Counted from the stretch's first letter, positions 25,561 to 35,849 are shown. The stretch: 64,000 bases of DNA from Dyadobacter bucti (GCF_005869225.1 NZ_SWFP01000007.1:186001-250000), one strand, 5' to 3'. A program made the numbers and translations. The notes: generated by a model from the letters alone, not told the origin.

Positions 25561-26052
25561 TTACATCTTACCGATTCCCGGTTGCGCAACCTTCATCTCT
25601 CCGGCCGCCCTGTGAATCGCTTTACGGATCCGGTCGTAAGTACCGCATCTGCACAAATTACCGCTCATAGCCGAGTCGATCTCGGCGTCGTCAGGATCCG
25701 GATTGGATTTTAGGAGAGCCACAGCCGTCATGATTTGCCCTGACTGGCAATAGCCGCATTGAGGCACCTGCTCTTCTATCCATGCCTTCTGAACGGCATG
25801 TAACTGCGTTTCCCCAATTCCTTCAATGGTTGTAATCTTGTCACTTTTGCCTATACTTGAAACCGGCGTCTGGCACGACCGGGCTGGCTGTCCGTTGAGG
25901 TGAACCGTGCATGCGCCGCACAATGCCATACCGCACCCGAATTTCGTTCCTTTAAGTCCGACGAAATCCCTCACAACCCAAAGTAAAGGCATATCCGGCT
26001 CGACGTCGACTTTTACCTTTTTACCGTTAACTGATAAATTATATGTTGCCAT
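25561..26052 (-). CDS. 2Fe-2S subunit of a molybdenum hydroxylase
   Basis: A 163-residue IorA-type small subunit. The plant-ferredoxin-like cluster ligands are C40, C45, C48 and C60, and the second cluster ligands are C99, C102, C134 and C136 (C-G-Y-C ... C-R-C). It passes electrons from the molybdopterin subunit encoded 38 bases downstream. No Tat signal is present; it presumably co-exports with its partner. It is divergent from the DUF819 gene across a 94-base gap. Confidence 0.93.
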   Translation of the reverse strand: MATYNLSVNGKKVKVDVEPDMPLLWVVRDFVGLKGTKFGCGMALCGACTVHLNGQPARSCQTPVSSIGKSDKITTIEGIGETQLHAVQKAWIEEQVPQCGYCQSGQIMTAVALLKSNPDPDDAEIDSAMSGNLCRCGTYDRIRKAIHRAAGEMKVAQPGIGKM

Positions 26053-26146
26053 GGTGAATGGTTATAGATTATCTTGCATTTATGGAAATACTCATGTAAA
26101 ATAATCTATTTTTACCCATTACGCAAACCGACCCTGAATACTGATA

Positions 26147-27379
26147 ATGATCCGAAATGATGCTGCCGTACTTGGAATACTGATGGTCATCCTGGCTGCA
26201 ATTTTTTACACAGCAACCCTACCCGGAGCCTGGAAACGTTTTTACAATGTAATCCCGCCTCTGCTCCTTTGTTACTTCATCCCTGGTTTGCTGAATTCGT
26301 TTGGTATTATCAACGGAAGTTCATCCCAGCTTTATCCGGTGGTTTCAAAGTTTTTCCTTCCCGCCTGTCTTGTTCTTTTTACCATCGGTATGGACTGGAA
26401 ATCGCTTGGGCGACTAGGCCCCAAAGCGCTGGTCGCCATGCTGGTTGGCACTGCCGGGATCATGATCGGAGGCCCGCTTGCTTTATGGATGGTTGGTCTG
26501 GCAAGTCCGGCAACTGTTGCTGGCGAGGGCCCCGATGCGGTCTGGCGCGGACTGGCTACAATTGCCGGTAGCTGGATCGGTGGCGGGGCTAATCAAACTG
26601 CATTGAGAGAAGTATTTCAGCCCAGTGACCGGTTGTTTTCACAGATGGTCGCGGTGGATGTGCTCGTCGCGGAAATTTGGATGGCATTACTCATTTATGG
26701 TGCCGGAGTCTCTGAAAGATTCGATAAACTTTTGGGAGCCGACAGCAGACAGATCGAAGAGGTCAAGCTTCATATGGATGCCGAATCCAAGGCAAATGAA
26801 CGCAATCCTACCGTCAGCGACTACATTTTTCTGGCAGCTGCGGGATTCGGAGCAACCGGTTTTGCACATTTTATGGGCGAAATAATCACTCCTTATTTAT
26901 CCCAAAATTACCCCTGGCTCGAAAAGTATAGCCTCACTTCCACTTTTTTCTGGGTCGTTACCATCGCCACCCTCGTCGGAATTATCATGTCGGTAACGCC
27001 ATTGCGTAAGTTGGAATATGTTGGTGCTTCAAAACTGGGATCTGTCTTTTTGTATGTTTTGGTAGCAACCATAGGGATGCAGATGGATCTCGGAGCAGTG
27101 GCCGATAATCCTGGCTTGTTTGCCATCGGGCTGGTCTGGATACTGATTCATGCCATTATTCTTGTCATCGCATGTAAGTGGCTCAAAATCCCGTTTTTCT
27201 TCCTGGCGGTGGGTAGTCAGGCCAATGTGGGCGGTTCTGCTTCGGCATCGGTTGTTGCGGCAGCTTTTCACCCGTCACTCGCTCCAGTCGGGGTTTTGCT
27301 GGCAATACTTGGTTATGCAATCGGAACTTACGGCGGCTACCTTACCGCGCTGATGATGCAGTGGGTCAGCAATAATTAG
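26147..27379 (+). CDS. DUF819 family membrane protein
   Basis: A 410-residue integral membrane protein with roughly ten hydrophobic segments. Family features include the early L-L-L-C-Y-F-I-P-G-L-L-N-S-F-G, the glycine-rich I-A-G-S-W-I-G-G-G-A-N-Q-T-A (about 143-156), and the late A-V-G-S-Q-A-N-V-G-G-S-A-S-A-S-V (about 353-368). The family (YjcL-like) is thought to be a transporter of unknown substrate. It is convergent with the PhnP-like hydrolase gene, with nine bases between stops. Confidence 0.9.
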   Translation: MIRNDAAVLGILMVILAAIFYTATLPGAWKRFYNVIPPLLLCYFIPGLLNSFGIINGSSSQLYPVVSKFFLPACLVLFTIGMDWKSLGRLGPKALVAMLVGTAGIMIGGPLALWMVGLASPATVAGEGPDAVWRGLATIAGSWIGGGANQTALREVFQPSDRLFSQMVAVDVLVAEIWMALLIYGAGVSERFDKLLGADSRQIEEVKLHMDAESKANERNPTVSDYIFLAAAGFGATGFAHFMGEIITPYLSQNYPWLEKYSLTSTFFWVVTIATLVGIIMSVTPLRKLEYVGASKLGSVFLYVLVATIGMQMDLGAVADNPGLFAIGLVWILIHAIILVIACKWLKIPFFFLAVGSQANVGGSASASVVAAAFHPSLAPVGVLLAILGYAIGTYGGYLTALMMQWVSNN

Positions 27380-27388
27380 AAGATGTCA

Positions 27389-28150
27389 TTATAAATCCAG
27401 CACCAGCCCGTCGTATGCCAGATGCACGTGCGGCGGCAGCTCTTTTTCGATCACCGCGTGAAGCCCGAGTTTGTGGCTGATATGCGTAAGGTAAGCCTGC
27501 GGAACATTGAGCTTATCGATCAATTCCAGCGACTGGGGTAATGTGAAGTGAGAGAGGTGCGGTTCTTTCTGAAGTGTGTCCAGTATGAGCACTTTTGAAC
27601 CCTTGATTTTTTCCTGTTCTTCTTCGGAAACGAAATTCGCGTCCGTGATGTAGGTAAAATCGCCAACCCGGTAACCATAGACTGCCAGCTTGTGGTGCAT
27701 GACTTCTATGGGTATAAAAGTTACGCCCTGCACATCAAATGGTTGATTTTCAATTGGGTGAAGTTCAAAATGCGGGACTCCCGGATAGCGCTTTTCGGTA
27801 AAAGCGTAAGCAAACTCTGTACGGATCTGATTGAGTACCTCCAGCCTGCCATACAATGGGATATCCTTTTGCTGGCGATGGTTAAAAGCCCGTATATCAT
27901 CCAGCCCGGCCGTATGGTCTTTATGTTGGTGGGTAAAAATGGCAGCGTCCAGATCGCGGACATTGGCACGGAGCATTTGCTGTCTGAAATCCGGGCCGGT
28001 ATCAATCACAAAAGATTTTCCCTGGGTTTGTATCCAGACAGAGACTCTCAGGCGCTTGTCACGCTGATCACCTGAACGGCAAACGGCACAATCGCAGGCA
28101 ATAACGGGTATTCCTTGCGATGTGCCGGTTCCTAATAAAGTAATCCTCAT
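27389..28150 (-). CDS. MBL-fold metallohydrolase, PhnP-like
   Basis: A 253-residue protein starting L-L-G-T-G-T-S-Q-G-I-P, with the zinc motif H74-Q-H76-K-D78-H79 and D-T-G-P-D-F near 50. A cluster C19-D-C-A-V-C-R-S resembles the extra metal site of PhnP, a phosphodiesterase acting on cyclic ribose phosphates. It ends with a typical L-T-H-I-S-H-K-L. The true substrate here is unknown. It starts five bases downstream of the receiver gene's stop, so the two are cotranscribed. Confidence 0.88.
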   Translation of the reverse strand: MRITLLGTGTSQGIPVIACDCAVCRSGDQRDKRLRVSVWIQTQGKSFVIDTGPDFRQQMLRANVRDLDAAIFTHQHKDHTAGLDDIRAFNHRQQKDIPLYGRLEVLNQIRTEFAYAFTEKRYPGVPHFELHPIENQPFDVQGVTFIPIEVMHHKLAVYGYRVGDFTYITDANFVSEEEQEKIKGSKVLILDTLQKEPHLSHFTLPQSLELIDKLNVPQAYLTHISHKLGLHAVIEKELPPHVHLAYDGLVLDL

Positions 28151-28155
28151 GAAAA

Positions 28156-28533
28156 CTATTCTGTCAAATGCGCCACCACTTCAACCAGACGGTCAAAATT
28201 GAGAGGTTTCATCAGCGCATCGTCAAAACCAGCTTCCTTAAAATCTTCCTCCGAGTAATTCTTTGCGTTGCCTGTGATGGCTACTATAGGTGTTTTCGCT
28301 TTCTTTTCGTTGCTCAATTTACGGATGCTTCTTGCACACTCCATCCCATCCATAACAGGCATATTGATATCCAGTAAAATAATGTCGAAATCTTCTTTTT
28401 CAAGAAGCTGCAATACTTGCTCTCCATTTTTCACGGAAGTGATTTCATAATGTTGAAATTCCAGAATCTTCCTTGCCAGATTTTGAATAACAGAACTGTC
28501 TTCGGCAATGAGTACTCGTTTAGTGTAGGACAT
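28156..28533 (-). CDS. Stand-alone response-regulator receiver protein
   Basis: A 125-residue CheY-like protein with nothing but a receiver domain. The acidic pair is E11-D12, the phospho-acceptor Asp is D55 (L-L-D-I-N-M-P-V-M-D-G), and the conserved Lys is K109 (M-K-P-L). With no output domain it must act by protein contact, for example in a phosphorelay. No histidine kinase is nearby. It is the first gene of a two-gene unit with the PhnP-like hydrolase. Confidence 0.92.
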   Translation of the reverse strand: MSYTKRVLIAEDSSVIQNLARKILEFQHYEITSVKNGEQVLQLLEKEDFDIILLDINMPVMDGMECARSIRKLSNEKKAKTPIVAITGNAKNYSEEDFKEAGFDDALMKPLNFDRLVEVVAHLTE

Positions 28534-28718
28534 ATGATGGGTCAGTATTTTGTTTTAATAATTTGCCAGGTCAATTTAGGGATAATTCAACCAAGAACAC
28601 AAGCCGGAAGGCCGTGAAGTTTCAAAATTATCACAAAAAAGTAAATAAACATCCTATACTTTTTCAAACCTGTATTTCGGGTGTAAGTTTGCAATTCGTT
28701 TACAATTATTGACCTGCT

Positions 28719-29375
28719 ATGTTCAAAAATAAAGTTATCCGTTACAGTACCATTGCAATGGTAATAGCCATTTTGGCTTATTTCGTCGCAGAAAATTTCA
28801 CCGGTTTTAGTGCCGGATCCGAAGGTGAAGACCTGATCGCTGCCAATCCCGAACAATATAAAACCAAACTACTGGGCGAGCGGGCTGCCAAAGATGAGCA
28901 GTTCAGAACCTCAGCCGACTCTCCGATCGCAGACAAAGAAAGTTTCCACGGCCTGCATTACTTTCAGCCTAATCTTTCGTTCCGGATCAAAGCCAATATT
29001 TCTCCCTATATGAATGACGACAAGGAGGTTGTGGTGCAATATACGGACGGCACTTCCGAGAAATATGAGAAATACGGCTATGCCAATTTTACTATAAACG
29101 GAGAAAGCCAGAAATTGCTGTTGCTTAAAAACGAGAGCATTATATCTGTCCTGTTCAAAGATGAAACCAGTGGAAATCTGACATATGGAGGCGGACGTTA
29201 TCTGGATTACCCTGTTTCAGAAATAAAAAACAACACCATTATCCTGGATTTTAACAAGGCCTATAATCCCTATTGTGTATACCAGGAGTCCTATGCATGC
29301 CCGGTACCTCCGGCGGAAAACAAGCTGACCGTCGCCATTCTTGCCGGTGAGCAAATCGAGTCGGGCGTACATTAG
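28719..29375 (+). CDS. DUF1684 family protein, membrane-anchored
   Basis: A 218-residue protein with an N-terminal membrane helix (about 8-25) and an extracytoplasmic DUF1684 domain. Signature blocks: R-A-A-K-D-E-Q-F-R (about 55-63), then F-H-G-L-H-Y-F-Q-P, Y-G-G-G-R-Y-L-D-Y-P (about 158-167) and F-N-K-A-Y-N-P-Y-C-V-Y (about 179-189). The family's role is unknown. It is divergent from the receiver gene across 185 bases with no other gene. Confidence 0.88.
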   Translation: MFKNKVIRYSTIAMVIAILAYFVAENFTGFSAGSEGEDLIAANPEQYKTKLLGERAAKDEQFRTSADSPIADKESFHGLHYFQPNLSFRIKANISPYMNDDKEVVVQYTDGTSEKYEKYGYANFTINGESQKLLLLKNESIISVLFKDETSGNLTYGGGRYLDYPVSEIKNNTIILDFNKAYNPYCVYQESYACPVPPAENKLTVAILAGEQIESGVH

Positions 29376-29506
29376 CTTCAACTTAAATCACTAATTTTGT
29401 ATTACGACCAATTTGGTAACAGACCTTAATCTTTTGAAGGGATCAATATAATGCCCGACGAAGAAAAGAAATCTGGTGCCAATTCATATTTTTTTAAAGC
29501 ATCCGC

Positions 29507-31936
29507 ATGAAGATCTCTTATAAGTGGCTTAAAGAATTAGTAGAAATTACTGAAACGCCGGAAGAAATCGGCAAATTATTGACGGCAACCGGACTGGAAG
29601 TCGAAGGAATCGAAGAAATTGAATCTATAAAAGGAGGTTTACAGGGTGTGGTGATAGGAGAAGTGCTTACCTGTGAAAAACATCCGGAAGCAGACCGTCT
29701 GAAAAATACTACCGTCGACGTTGGCCTCGAAAATCCGCTTTCTATTGTTTGCGGAGCACCCAATGTTGCTGCGGGACAAAAAGTGATAGTTGCGACAGTA
29801 GGTGCTGTATTATATCCAACCGGAAGCGACCAGCCGCTGGTTTTGAAAAAATCAAAAATAAGAGGTTCCCTCTCCGAAGGGATGATCTGCGCGGAAGATG
29901 AATTGGGACTTGGAACTTCGCATGAGGGTATCCTGGTACTCGAAACTGCTCTTCCAAACGGAACACCTGCCTCAGAATATTTCGGAATTTCGTCCGACTA
30001 CCTCATTGAAATCGGTCTTACTCCCAACCGTGCTGACGCTGCATCGCATTATGGTGTAGCCCGGGATTTGAAAGCAGTTTTGAACCGTCCGGTACAATTG
30101 CCTTCGGTTGATGCTTTTGCAATCCATGACAATAGCCTTCCATTTGATGTTGAAGTAAAAAATACGGAAGCTTGCCCACGTTATACAGGCCTGACGATTT
30201 CGGGAATAAAGGTAGCGGACTCTCCTGACTGGCTGAAACAGCGGCTCGCAGTGATCGGGATCCGGTCAATCAACAACATTGTCGATATTACCAATTACAT
30301 CTGCCATGAACTGGGCCAGCCGATGCATGCTTTTGATGCAGAGAAGGTTACGGGCAATAAAGTGATTGTTACCACCGTAGAGGCAGGCACTCCTTTTGTA
30401 ACCCTCGATGGGCAGGAAAGAAAACTATCGGAGAACGATCTCATGATTTGTAATGCCGGTACTAACGGAAAACCAGAGGGCATGTGCATCGCAGGCGTTT
30501 TCGGAGGGATTGCTTCCGGTGTTACCAATGATACCACCACTATTTTTCTTGAATCGGCTTATTTTTCGCCGGTTTGGGTCCGCAGAACTGCCCAGCGGTT
30601 TTCATTGAAAACGGATTCTTCATTCCGTTTTGAACGGGGAACAGATCCCAATATGCCGTTATATGCGCTCAAGAGAGCTGCCCTGCTGATACAGGAAATC
30701 GCAGGTGGAAAAGTATCTTCTGAAATTACAGATATTTATCCTGCTCCCGTGAAGGATTTCCAGGTTCCGATGAGTTATGCCCATATTAACAGGCTGCTTG
30801 GAAAATCGTTGGATAAAGAGCTGATCAAGAATATTCTTACATCTCTTGATATCCAAATTGAGAATGAAACGGACGAAACATTCACAGCTATTGTGCCTCC
30901 ATATCGTGTTGACGTTCAGAGAGAAGCAGATGTAATCGAAGAAATCCTGCGAATTTACGGTTTTGGACAAGTTGAATTGTCAGAATCTCTGAGCTCTGAT
31001 TTCCTTTCGGATTTCCCTGTCAATGACCCTGAGAAACTCAAAATGCGCGCAGCTGAATTGCTGGCTGCAAACGGGTTCAATGAAATGATCAATAATTCGC
31101 TTACCAAACCTGAGTTTCAGGCATTGCTGGGCGAAAGTGCATTGGGTAATCCGGTAAAAATCCTCAATTATCTGAGCGAAGATTTGTCGGTGATGCGCCA
31201 GACAATGATTTTTTCCGGTCTGGAGGTAATTGCCTACAACAGCAACCGGCGCCAGCGTGATCTCAAACTTTTTGAATTTGGTAAAACTTATCATGAGGTA
31301 AACGGGAAATATGTAGAAAAGGAAAGGTTATCCGTTTTCCTGACAGGCAACATCCAGGAAGAAAGCTGGATCGCAAAGTCGAAGCCGGTAGAATTTCATG
31401 ACATGGCCGGTTTTGTGAGCAAAGTTCTTTCCGCGATGAAAATCAGGGAAGTTGAAAAGCAAGCTGCCGACGCCGGTATTTTCAAGCACGGGCTTACCTT
31501 AATATATAATAAGAAACCGGTTGTTTCTTTCGGTTTGCTAAACACTGCATTGACCAAAAAACTGGACATTAAAGCACCTGTTTTCTTTGCAGATTTTGAC
31601 TGGGAGTATCTGTTGAAACAATATGATTCGGCGGTTCAATACAAAGAGGTTTCCAAATTCCCGGAAGTTCGCAGGGATCTTTCCCTGGTTGTGGACAAGA
31701 AGACCACTTTTGAAGCGCTCCGGCAAACCGCTTTTAAAACAGAAAGGCAGTTGCTGCGGTCAGTGAACGTATTTGATGTGTACGAAGGTGCGAACCTGGA
31801 AGGCAAGAAATCCTATTCCATCAGTTTCACATTACAGGACGACCAGCAAACATTAACCGATAAAGTGATCGACAAATCGATGCAACGTTTGATTGCGGCT
31901 TACGAAAAAGAATTTGAGGCATTGATCAGAAAGTAG
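29507..31936 (+). CDS. pheT: Phenylalanine-tRNA ligase beta subunit
   Basis: An 809-residue bacterial PheT of normal length. Domain order: N-terminal B1, an EMAP-like tRNA-binding domain (about 40-150, with E-K-H-P-E-A-D-R-L), B3/B4 editing region (about 200-400), B5 (about 400-475), catalytic-like core, and a C-terminal ferredoxin-fold anticodon-binding domain (about 715-809, S-K-F-P-E-V-R-R-D-L-S). It pairs with PheS, which is not in the window. A -7-type box, TAATTTTG, lies at 29392-29399 but has no clear -33 partner. Two cell-division coiled-coil genes follow within six bases and an overlap. Confidence 0.97.
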   Translation: MKISYKWLKELVEITETPEEIGKLLTATGLEVEGIEEIESIKGGLQGVVIGEVLTCEKHPEADRLKNTTVDVGLENPLSIVCGAPNVAAGQKVIVATVGAVLYPTGSDQPLVLKKSKIRGSLSEGMICAEDELGLGTSHEGILVLETALPNGTPASEYFGISSDYLIEIGLTPNRADAASHYGVARDLKAVLNRPVQLPSVDAFAIHDNSLPFDVEVKNTEACPRYTGLTISGIKVADSPDWLKQRLAVIGIRSINNIVDITNYICHELGQPMHAFDAEKVTGNKVIVTTVEAGTPFVTLDGQERKLSENDLMICNAGTNGKPEGMCIAGVFGGIASGVTNDTTTIFLESAYFSPVWVRRTAQRFSLKTDSSFRFERGTDPNMPLYALKRAALLIQEIAGGKVSSEITDIYPAPVKDFQVPMSYAHINRLLGKSLDKELIKNILTSLDIQIENETDETFTAIVPPYRVDVQREADVIEEILRIYGFGQVELSESLSSDFLSDFPVNDPEKLKMRAAELLAANGFNEMINNSLTKPEFQALLGESALGNPVKILNYLSEDLSVMRQTMIFSGLEVIAYNSNRRQRDLKLFEFGKTYHEVNGKYVEKERLSVFLTGNIQEESWIAKSKPVEFHDMAGFVSKVLSAMKIREVEKQAADAGIFKHGLTLIYNKKPVVSFGLLNTALTKKLDIKAPVFFADFDWEYLLKQYDSAVQYKEVSKFPEVRRDLSLVVDKKTTFEALRQTAFKTERQLLRSVNVFDVYEGANLEGKKSYSISFTLQDDQQTLTDKVIDKSMQRLIAAYEKEFEALIRK

Positions 31937-31942
31937 AGAAAC

Positions 31943-32287
31943 ATGGATAGGAGCATCACACGCATCATTGAGCACAGGCTGTCTGATCTTGAGAAAAAAC
32001 TCGAGATACTGATCAACACAAAAGAGAAATTAACCTGGTCAATTTCAGAACTACAGCGCGAAAATGCGGAGCTCCGTTTATCCAATATCAAACTCAAGGA
32101 AGAAGCGAAAGAAATAAAGAAAAAATACACTACTTTGGAAAAAGACTTTAATAAGTCTAAAAGTTTCGCTAAAATTGTCACTAGTAAACTGACGCCAACC
32201 AACGGAATAGCCGAACTGAAAGACTCAGTTGAAAGATATATACAAGAGATCGATAAGTGCATTGAAATGCTTGAAGATACCTTATGA
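31943..32287 (+). CDS. Coiled-coil cell-division-associated protein (ZapB-like)
   Basis: A 114-residue protein, almost entirely coiled coil (heptad-rich about 1-75), ending in a short helical tail. It begins six bases after pheT and overlaps zapA by four bases (ATGA). A small coiled-coil gene directly before zapA is seen in many Bacteroidota and is often called ZapB-like by analogy, as it probably bridges ZapA to other division factors. Homology to E. coli ZapB cannot be claimed from sequence alone. Confidence 0.75.
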   Translation: MDRSITRIIEHRLSDLEKKLEILINTKEKLTWSISELQRENAELRLSNIKLKEEAKEIKKKYTTLEKDFNKSKSFAKIVTSKLTPTNGIAELKDSVERYIQEIDKCIEMLEDTL

Positions 32288-32595
32288 AAAAAAATAGCAT
32301 ACCTAATCCAGACGTTTCTGTCTTTATAAAACTGCTGGACAGAGGTTTCAAACTGAGCGTTCCGGCGGATCAGGAGAAATTCTACAGGGATGGGTATGAG
32401 GTCTTCATGCAACGTGTGCAACAGCATAAATTAAAAGGGAAAGTATACGGTGACATCGAAGCAATTGCCCTTACTTCCATCGAGTGCCTCGTGGCATTGC
32501 AGAGGAACCAGGAGCAAATGGATGATTTGGTAGCAACTTTTAAGCACAGAGTGGAAAAGCTGGATGAGACAATTGCCAGTGCTATTGAAAATTGA
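32284..32595 (+). CDS. zapA: Cell division protein ZapA
   Basis: A 103-residue ZapA homologue. An N-terminal alpha/beta domain (P-D-V-S-V-F-I-K-L-L ... F-K-L-S-V-P-A-D-Q-E-K-F-Y-R-D-G) is followed by a C-terminal coiled coil that dimerises. ZapA cross-links FtsZ filaments at the division ring. The start overlaps the ZapB-like gene (ATGA). The 120 bases before rny contain no recognisable RNA or ORF. Confidence 0.85.
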   Translation: MKKNSIPNPDVSVFIKLLDRGFKLSVPADQEKFYRDGYEVFMQRVQQHKLKGKVYGDIEAIALTSIECLVALQRNQEQMDDLVATFKHRVEKLDETIASAIEN

Positions 32596-32715
32596 TGTTC
32601 ATTATCTGAGAAAACTTTTAATTTAATTCGTCTTCCTGTTATCCTTCAAATGTACTGTTCGGCATTTTGACGAGGGTGTAGTCGGTCATACCAACTATAT
32701 ATAACCTGTACCGAA

Positions 32716-34287
32716 ATGTCAAATTCATTAGTTTTCATTCTTGTCCTGTCCGATATCATTGCCATTGGCGTAGGTATTTTCGCAGGCAAATACATCTTCC
32801 AACGATCTTTTGACCAAAAAGAAAAAGAGGCTCAGGAACGTGCTACTGAAATTCTCCGCAATGCGGAAAGCGCCGCTGAAAACATCAAAAAAGACCGTAT
32901 TCTCGAAGCCAAAGAGAAATATCTGAGGCTGAAGTCAGAATTTGAGGACGACGCCAATAAAAAGCGTGTTATCCTCCAGACCAACGAACAGAAACTTAAG
33001 CAGCGTGAACAAAGCCTGAACCAGACGATCGAGCAGAACAAACGCCGCGAGAACGAGCTGGAAACGCTCAAAAATAATCTTAATCTACAACTGGAAACCG
33101 CCGCCAAGCGTCGTGAAGAAGCCGAAAAATCACTTCAGCAGCAGGTTGCTCAGCTTGAAAAAATCGCAAACCTCACGGCCGACCAGGCACGCGAGCAATT
33201 GGTTGATGCCTTGAAAGCAGAGGCTGACACAAGAGCAGGCTCCTATGTAAAAAGTGCAATGGAAGAGGCCCGCCTGACTGCGACGAAGGAGGCCAAAAAG
33301 ATAGTTATAGAAACCATTCAGCGCACTGCCGCCGAACATGCAATCGAAAACTGCGTGTCTGTTTTCAACATCGAAAACGATGATATCAAAGGTAAAATAA
33401 TAGGTCGCGAGGGAAGAAACATACGGGCGCTCGAAGCTGCTACGGGTGTGGAGATTATTGTAGACGATACGCCCGAAGCCATTGTAATTTCCGGATTCGA
33501 TCCGGTTCGAAGGGAAATTGCCAGGCTTTCATTACACAGATTGGTACAGGATGGCAGGATCCACCCAGCCCGTATTGAGGAAGTTGTTGCCAAAACCCGC
33601 AAGAATATCGATGACGAAATTGTGGAAATCGGTGAGCGCACTGTGATCGATATGGGCATCCACGGTCTGCATCCCGAATTGGTAAAAATGATCGGCCGCA
33701 TGCGTTTCCGCTCTTCGTACGGACAAAACCTGTTACAACATTCGAGAGAAGTAGCCAAATTATGCGCTACAATGGCTTCTGAACTCGGATTGAACACCAA
33801 GCTTGCAAAAAGGGCCGGATTACTGCATGATATTGGGAAGGTATGGCCGGAAGAATCAGATCTCCCGCACGCTATCCTGGGCATGGAACTTGCTAAAAAA
33901 TATAAAGAGAACCCTGAAGTCTGCAACGCCATCGGCGCCCACCATGATGAGATTGAAATGACGAGCATATTGTCACCGATCATTCAGGTTTGCGATGCAA
34001 TTTCAGGCTCACGTCCTGGGGCACGCCGTGAAATGATGGAATCTTACATCCAGAGGCTGCGAGATCTTGAAAACATGGCGTTGTCGTTTGACGGCGTCGA
34101 AAAATGTTACGCGATCCAGGCGGGCAGAGAACTGAGGGTTATCATAGATGCCGATAATGTATCGGACGAAAAAGCTGGCATGCTTTCTTTTGATATTTCC
34201 CAGAAGATCGAAAAAGAAATGCAGTATCCGGGACAGATCAAGATCACTGTAATCCGGGAAATGCGTTCAGTCGCATACGCGCGTTAA
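32716..34287 (+). CDS. rny: Ribonuclease Y
   Basis: A 523-residue RNase Y, the membrane-bound endonuclease that starts mRNA decay in many bacteria. In order: N-terminal membrane helix (about 4-24), long coiled coil (about 30-200), KH RNA-binding domain (about 213-275, [13 protein letters not shown]), and HD domain with H-S-R-E-V and L-L-H-D-I-G-K (about 340-435) holding the metal-binding His-Asp pair. Length matches the family. The AAA ATPase gene follows after 16 bases. Confidence 0.97.
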   Translation: MSNSLVFILVLSDIIAIGVGIFAGKYIFQRSFDQKEKEAQERATEILRNAESAAENIKKDRILEAKEKYLRLKSEFEDDANKKRVILQTNEQKLKQREQSLNQTIEQNKRRENELETLKNNLNLQLETAAKRREEAEKSLQQQVAQLEKIANLTADQAREQLVDALKAEADTRAGSYVKSAMEEARLTATKEAKKIVIETIQRTAAEHAIENCVSVFNIENDDIKGKIIGREGRNIRALEAATGVEIIVDDTPEAIVISGFDPVRREIARLSLHRLVQDGRIHPARIEEVVAKTRKNIDDEIVEIGERTVIDMGIHGLHPELVKMIGRMRFRSSYGQNLLQHSREVAKLCATMASELGLNTKLAKRAGLLHDIGKVWPEESDLPHAILGMELAKKYKENPEVCNAIGAHHDEIEMTSILSPIIQVCDAISGSRPGARREMMESYIQRLRDLENMALSFDGVEKCYAIQAGRELRVIIDADNVSDEKAGMLSFDISQKIEKEMQYPGQIKITVIREMRSVAYAR

Positions 34288-34303
34288 TTAATAGCCCAAA
34301 TAC

Positions 34304-35839
34304 ATGAATTACTCACAGCTTACCAGTTCAGAACTTTTGGGTATCCAAACGCTTGGTGAACTTAAAAAAGCAGGTTACAAGTTACGTTCCATCAAACAGG
34401 AATTACGTGATAATCTGATCTCAAAAATTAAAAATAAAGAGAACATTTTTCCGGGAATATGGGGTTATGAAGAAACTGTAATCCCTGATGTTGAGCGGGC
34501 GATCCTCTCCATGCATAACATCAACTTTCTTGGATTAAGGGGACAAGCAAAGACCCGCATTGCCCGGATGATGGTAACCCTGCTGGATGAATACGTTCCC
34601 TACGTGGAGGATTCTGAACTGCATGATGATCCGCTGGAACCTCTTTCGAGATTCTCTAAAGACATGGTCACGGAATATGGAGATCATACAAAGATTGCCT
34701 GGCTGCACAGAAATGAGCGCTATACCGAAAAACTGGCCACTCCAGACGTTTCCGTAGCTGACCTTATCGGAGATGTAGACCCGATCAAAGCTGCAACATT
34801 GAAACTACCTTATTCTGATGAAAGGGTAATCCATTTCGGACTTATACCGCGTTCGCACAGAGGAATTTTTGTGATCAATGAGCTCCCTGACCTTCAGGCA
34901 AGAATCCAGGTTGCACTATTCAATATACTGCAGGAAGGTGATATTCAGATCCGCGGGTTTAAGTTGCGGCTACCTTTGGATATTCAGTTTGTATTTACCG
35001 CAAATCCCGAGGATTATACCAACCGGGGTAGTATTGTGACGCCGCTGAAAGACCGGATTGAAAGCCAGATTGTTACCCACTATCCTAAAACCATTGAGAC
35101 CGGAAAGAAAATAACAGAACAGGAAGCGGTAGTTAAAGAAGAGCAAAAGGAATTGGTTATCGTCAATGAACTTTCCAAGACTTTGATCGAGCAGATTGCT
35201 TTTGAAGCCAGGGAAAGCGAATATGTAGACAGCAAGAGTGGTGTTTCTGCACGCTTGACAATATCTGCTTACGAAAGCCTTTTAAGTACTGCGGAAAGGC
35301 GTGCGCTGATCAATGGCGAAGAATCTACATATGTGCGCATTTCGGATCTGTACGGCGTTGTTTCTTCGATTTGCGGAAAAGTAGAACTTGTTTACGAAGG
35401 CGAGGTTGAAGGCCCCGTCATTGTTGCTCAAAATCTGATAGGAAAAGCTATCCGCACGCAATTTCTTAACTTTTTCCCGGATCCTGAAAAAAGCAAAAAA
35501 AGCAAGATCAATCCTTACGCCAAGGTAATCGAATGGTTCGGTTCGGGGAATGAAATGGAAATGCCAGGTGACATGACCGACCGCGAGTATATGGCCCGCC
35601 TGAAGACCATCGACGGGTTGGATGATTTTGTTGATATGCTGAGCGCGTATTCCAGTGATGCCGAAAAACTCTTTATGATGGAATTTGCACTGCACGGTAT
35701 GGCTGAGTTTTCATTAATAGGCAAACAATCGCTGGATCAGGGAATGAAGTTTCAGGACCTGGTTAGCAGCATGTTCTCCGGTCCGGGTGATGAAGATTAC
35801 GATTTTGATGAGGACGATGATGATAGAAAGCCTTTTTAA
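34304..35839 (+). CDS. MoxR/magnesium-chelatase-like AAA ATPase
   Basis: A 511-residue AAA+ protein. Walker A is the variant G-L-R-G-Q-A-K-T-R (about 77-85); Walker B and sensor regions lie around G-I-F-V-I-N-E-L-P-D and F-V-F-T-A-N-P-E-D. The acidic tail D-E-D-Y-D-F-D-E-D-D-D-D is unusual. Related proteins (MoxR, BchI, RavA) act as ring-shaped chaperones, usually with a von Willebrand A partner, but no such gene follows; a terminator does. It is probably cotranscribed with rny. Its role is unknown. Confidence 0.85.
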   Translation: MNYSQLTSSELLGIQTLGELKKAGYKLRSIKQELRDNLISKIKNKENIFPGIWGYEETVIPDVERAILSMHNINFLGLRGQAKTRIARMMVTLLDEYVPYVEDSELHDDPLEPLSRFSKDMVTEYGDHTKIAWLHRNERYTEKLATPDVSVADLIGDVDPIKAATLKLPYSDERVIHFGLIPRSHRGIFVINELPDLQARIQVALFNILQEGDIQIRGFKLRLPLDIQFVFTANPEDYTNRGSIVTPLKDRIESQIVTHYPKTIETGKKITEQEAVVKEEQKELVIVNELSKTLIEQIAFEARESEYVDSKSGVSARLTISAYESLLSTAERRALINGEESTYVRISDLYGVVSSICGKVELVYEGEVEGPVIVAQNLIGKAIRTQFLNFFPDPEKSKKSKINPYAKVIEWFGSGNEMEMPGDMTDREYMARLKTIDGLDDFVDMLSAYSSDAEKLFMMEFALHGMAEFSLIGKQSLDQGMKFQDLVSSMFSGPGDEDYDFDEDDDDRKPF

Positions 35840-35849
35840 CAGCAATTAC

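Noticed and set aside
32596-32715. Possible 6S RNA between zapA and rny, by analogy to E. coli zapA-ssrS
   Set aside because: Only 120 bases, too short for a typical 6S RNA, and no long closed stem with a central bubble is visible.
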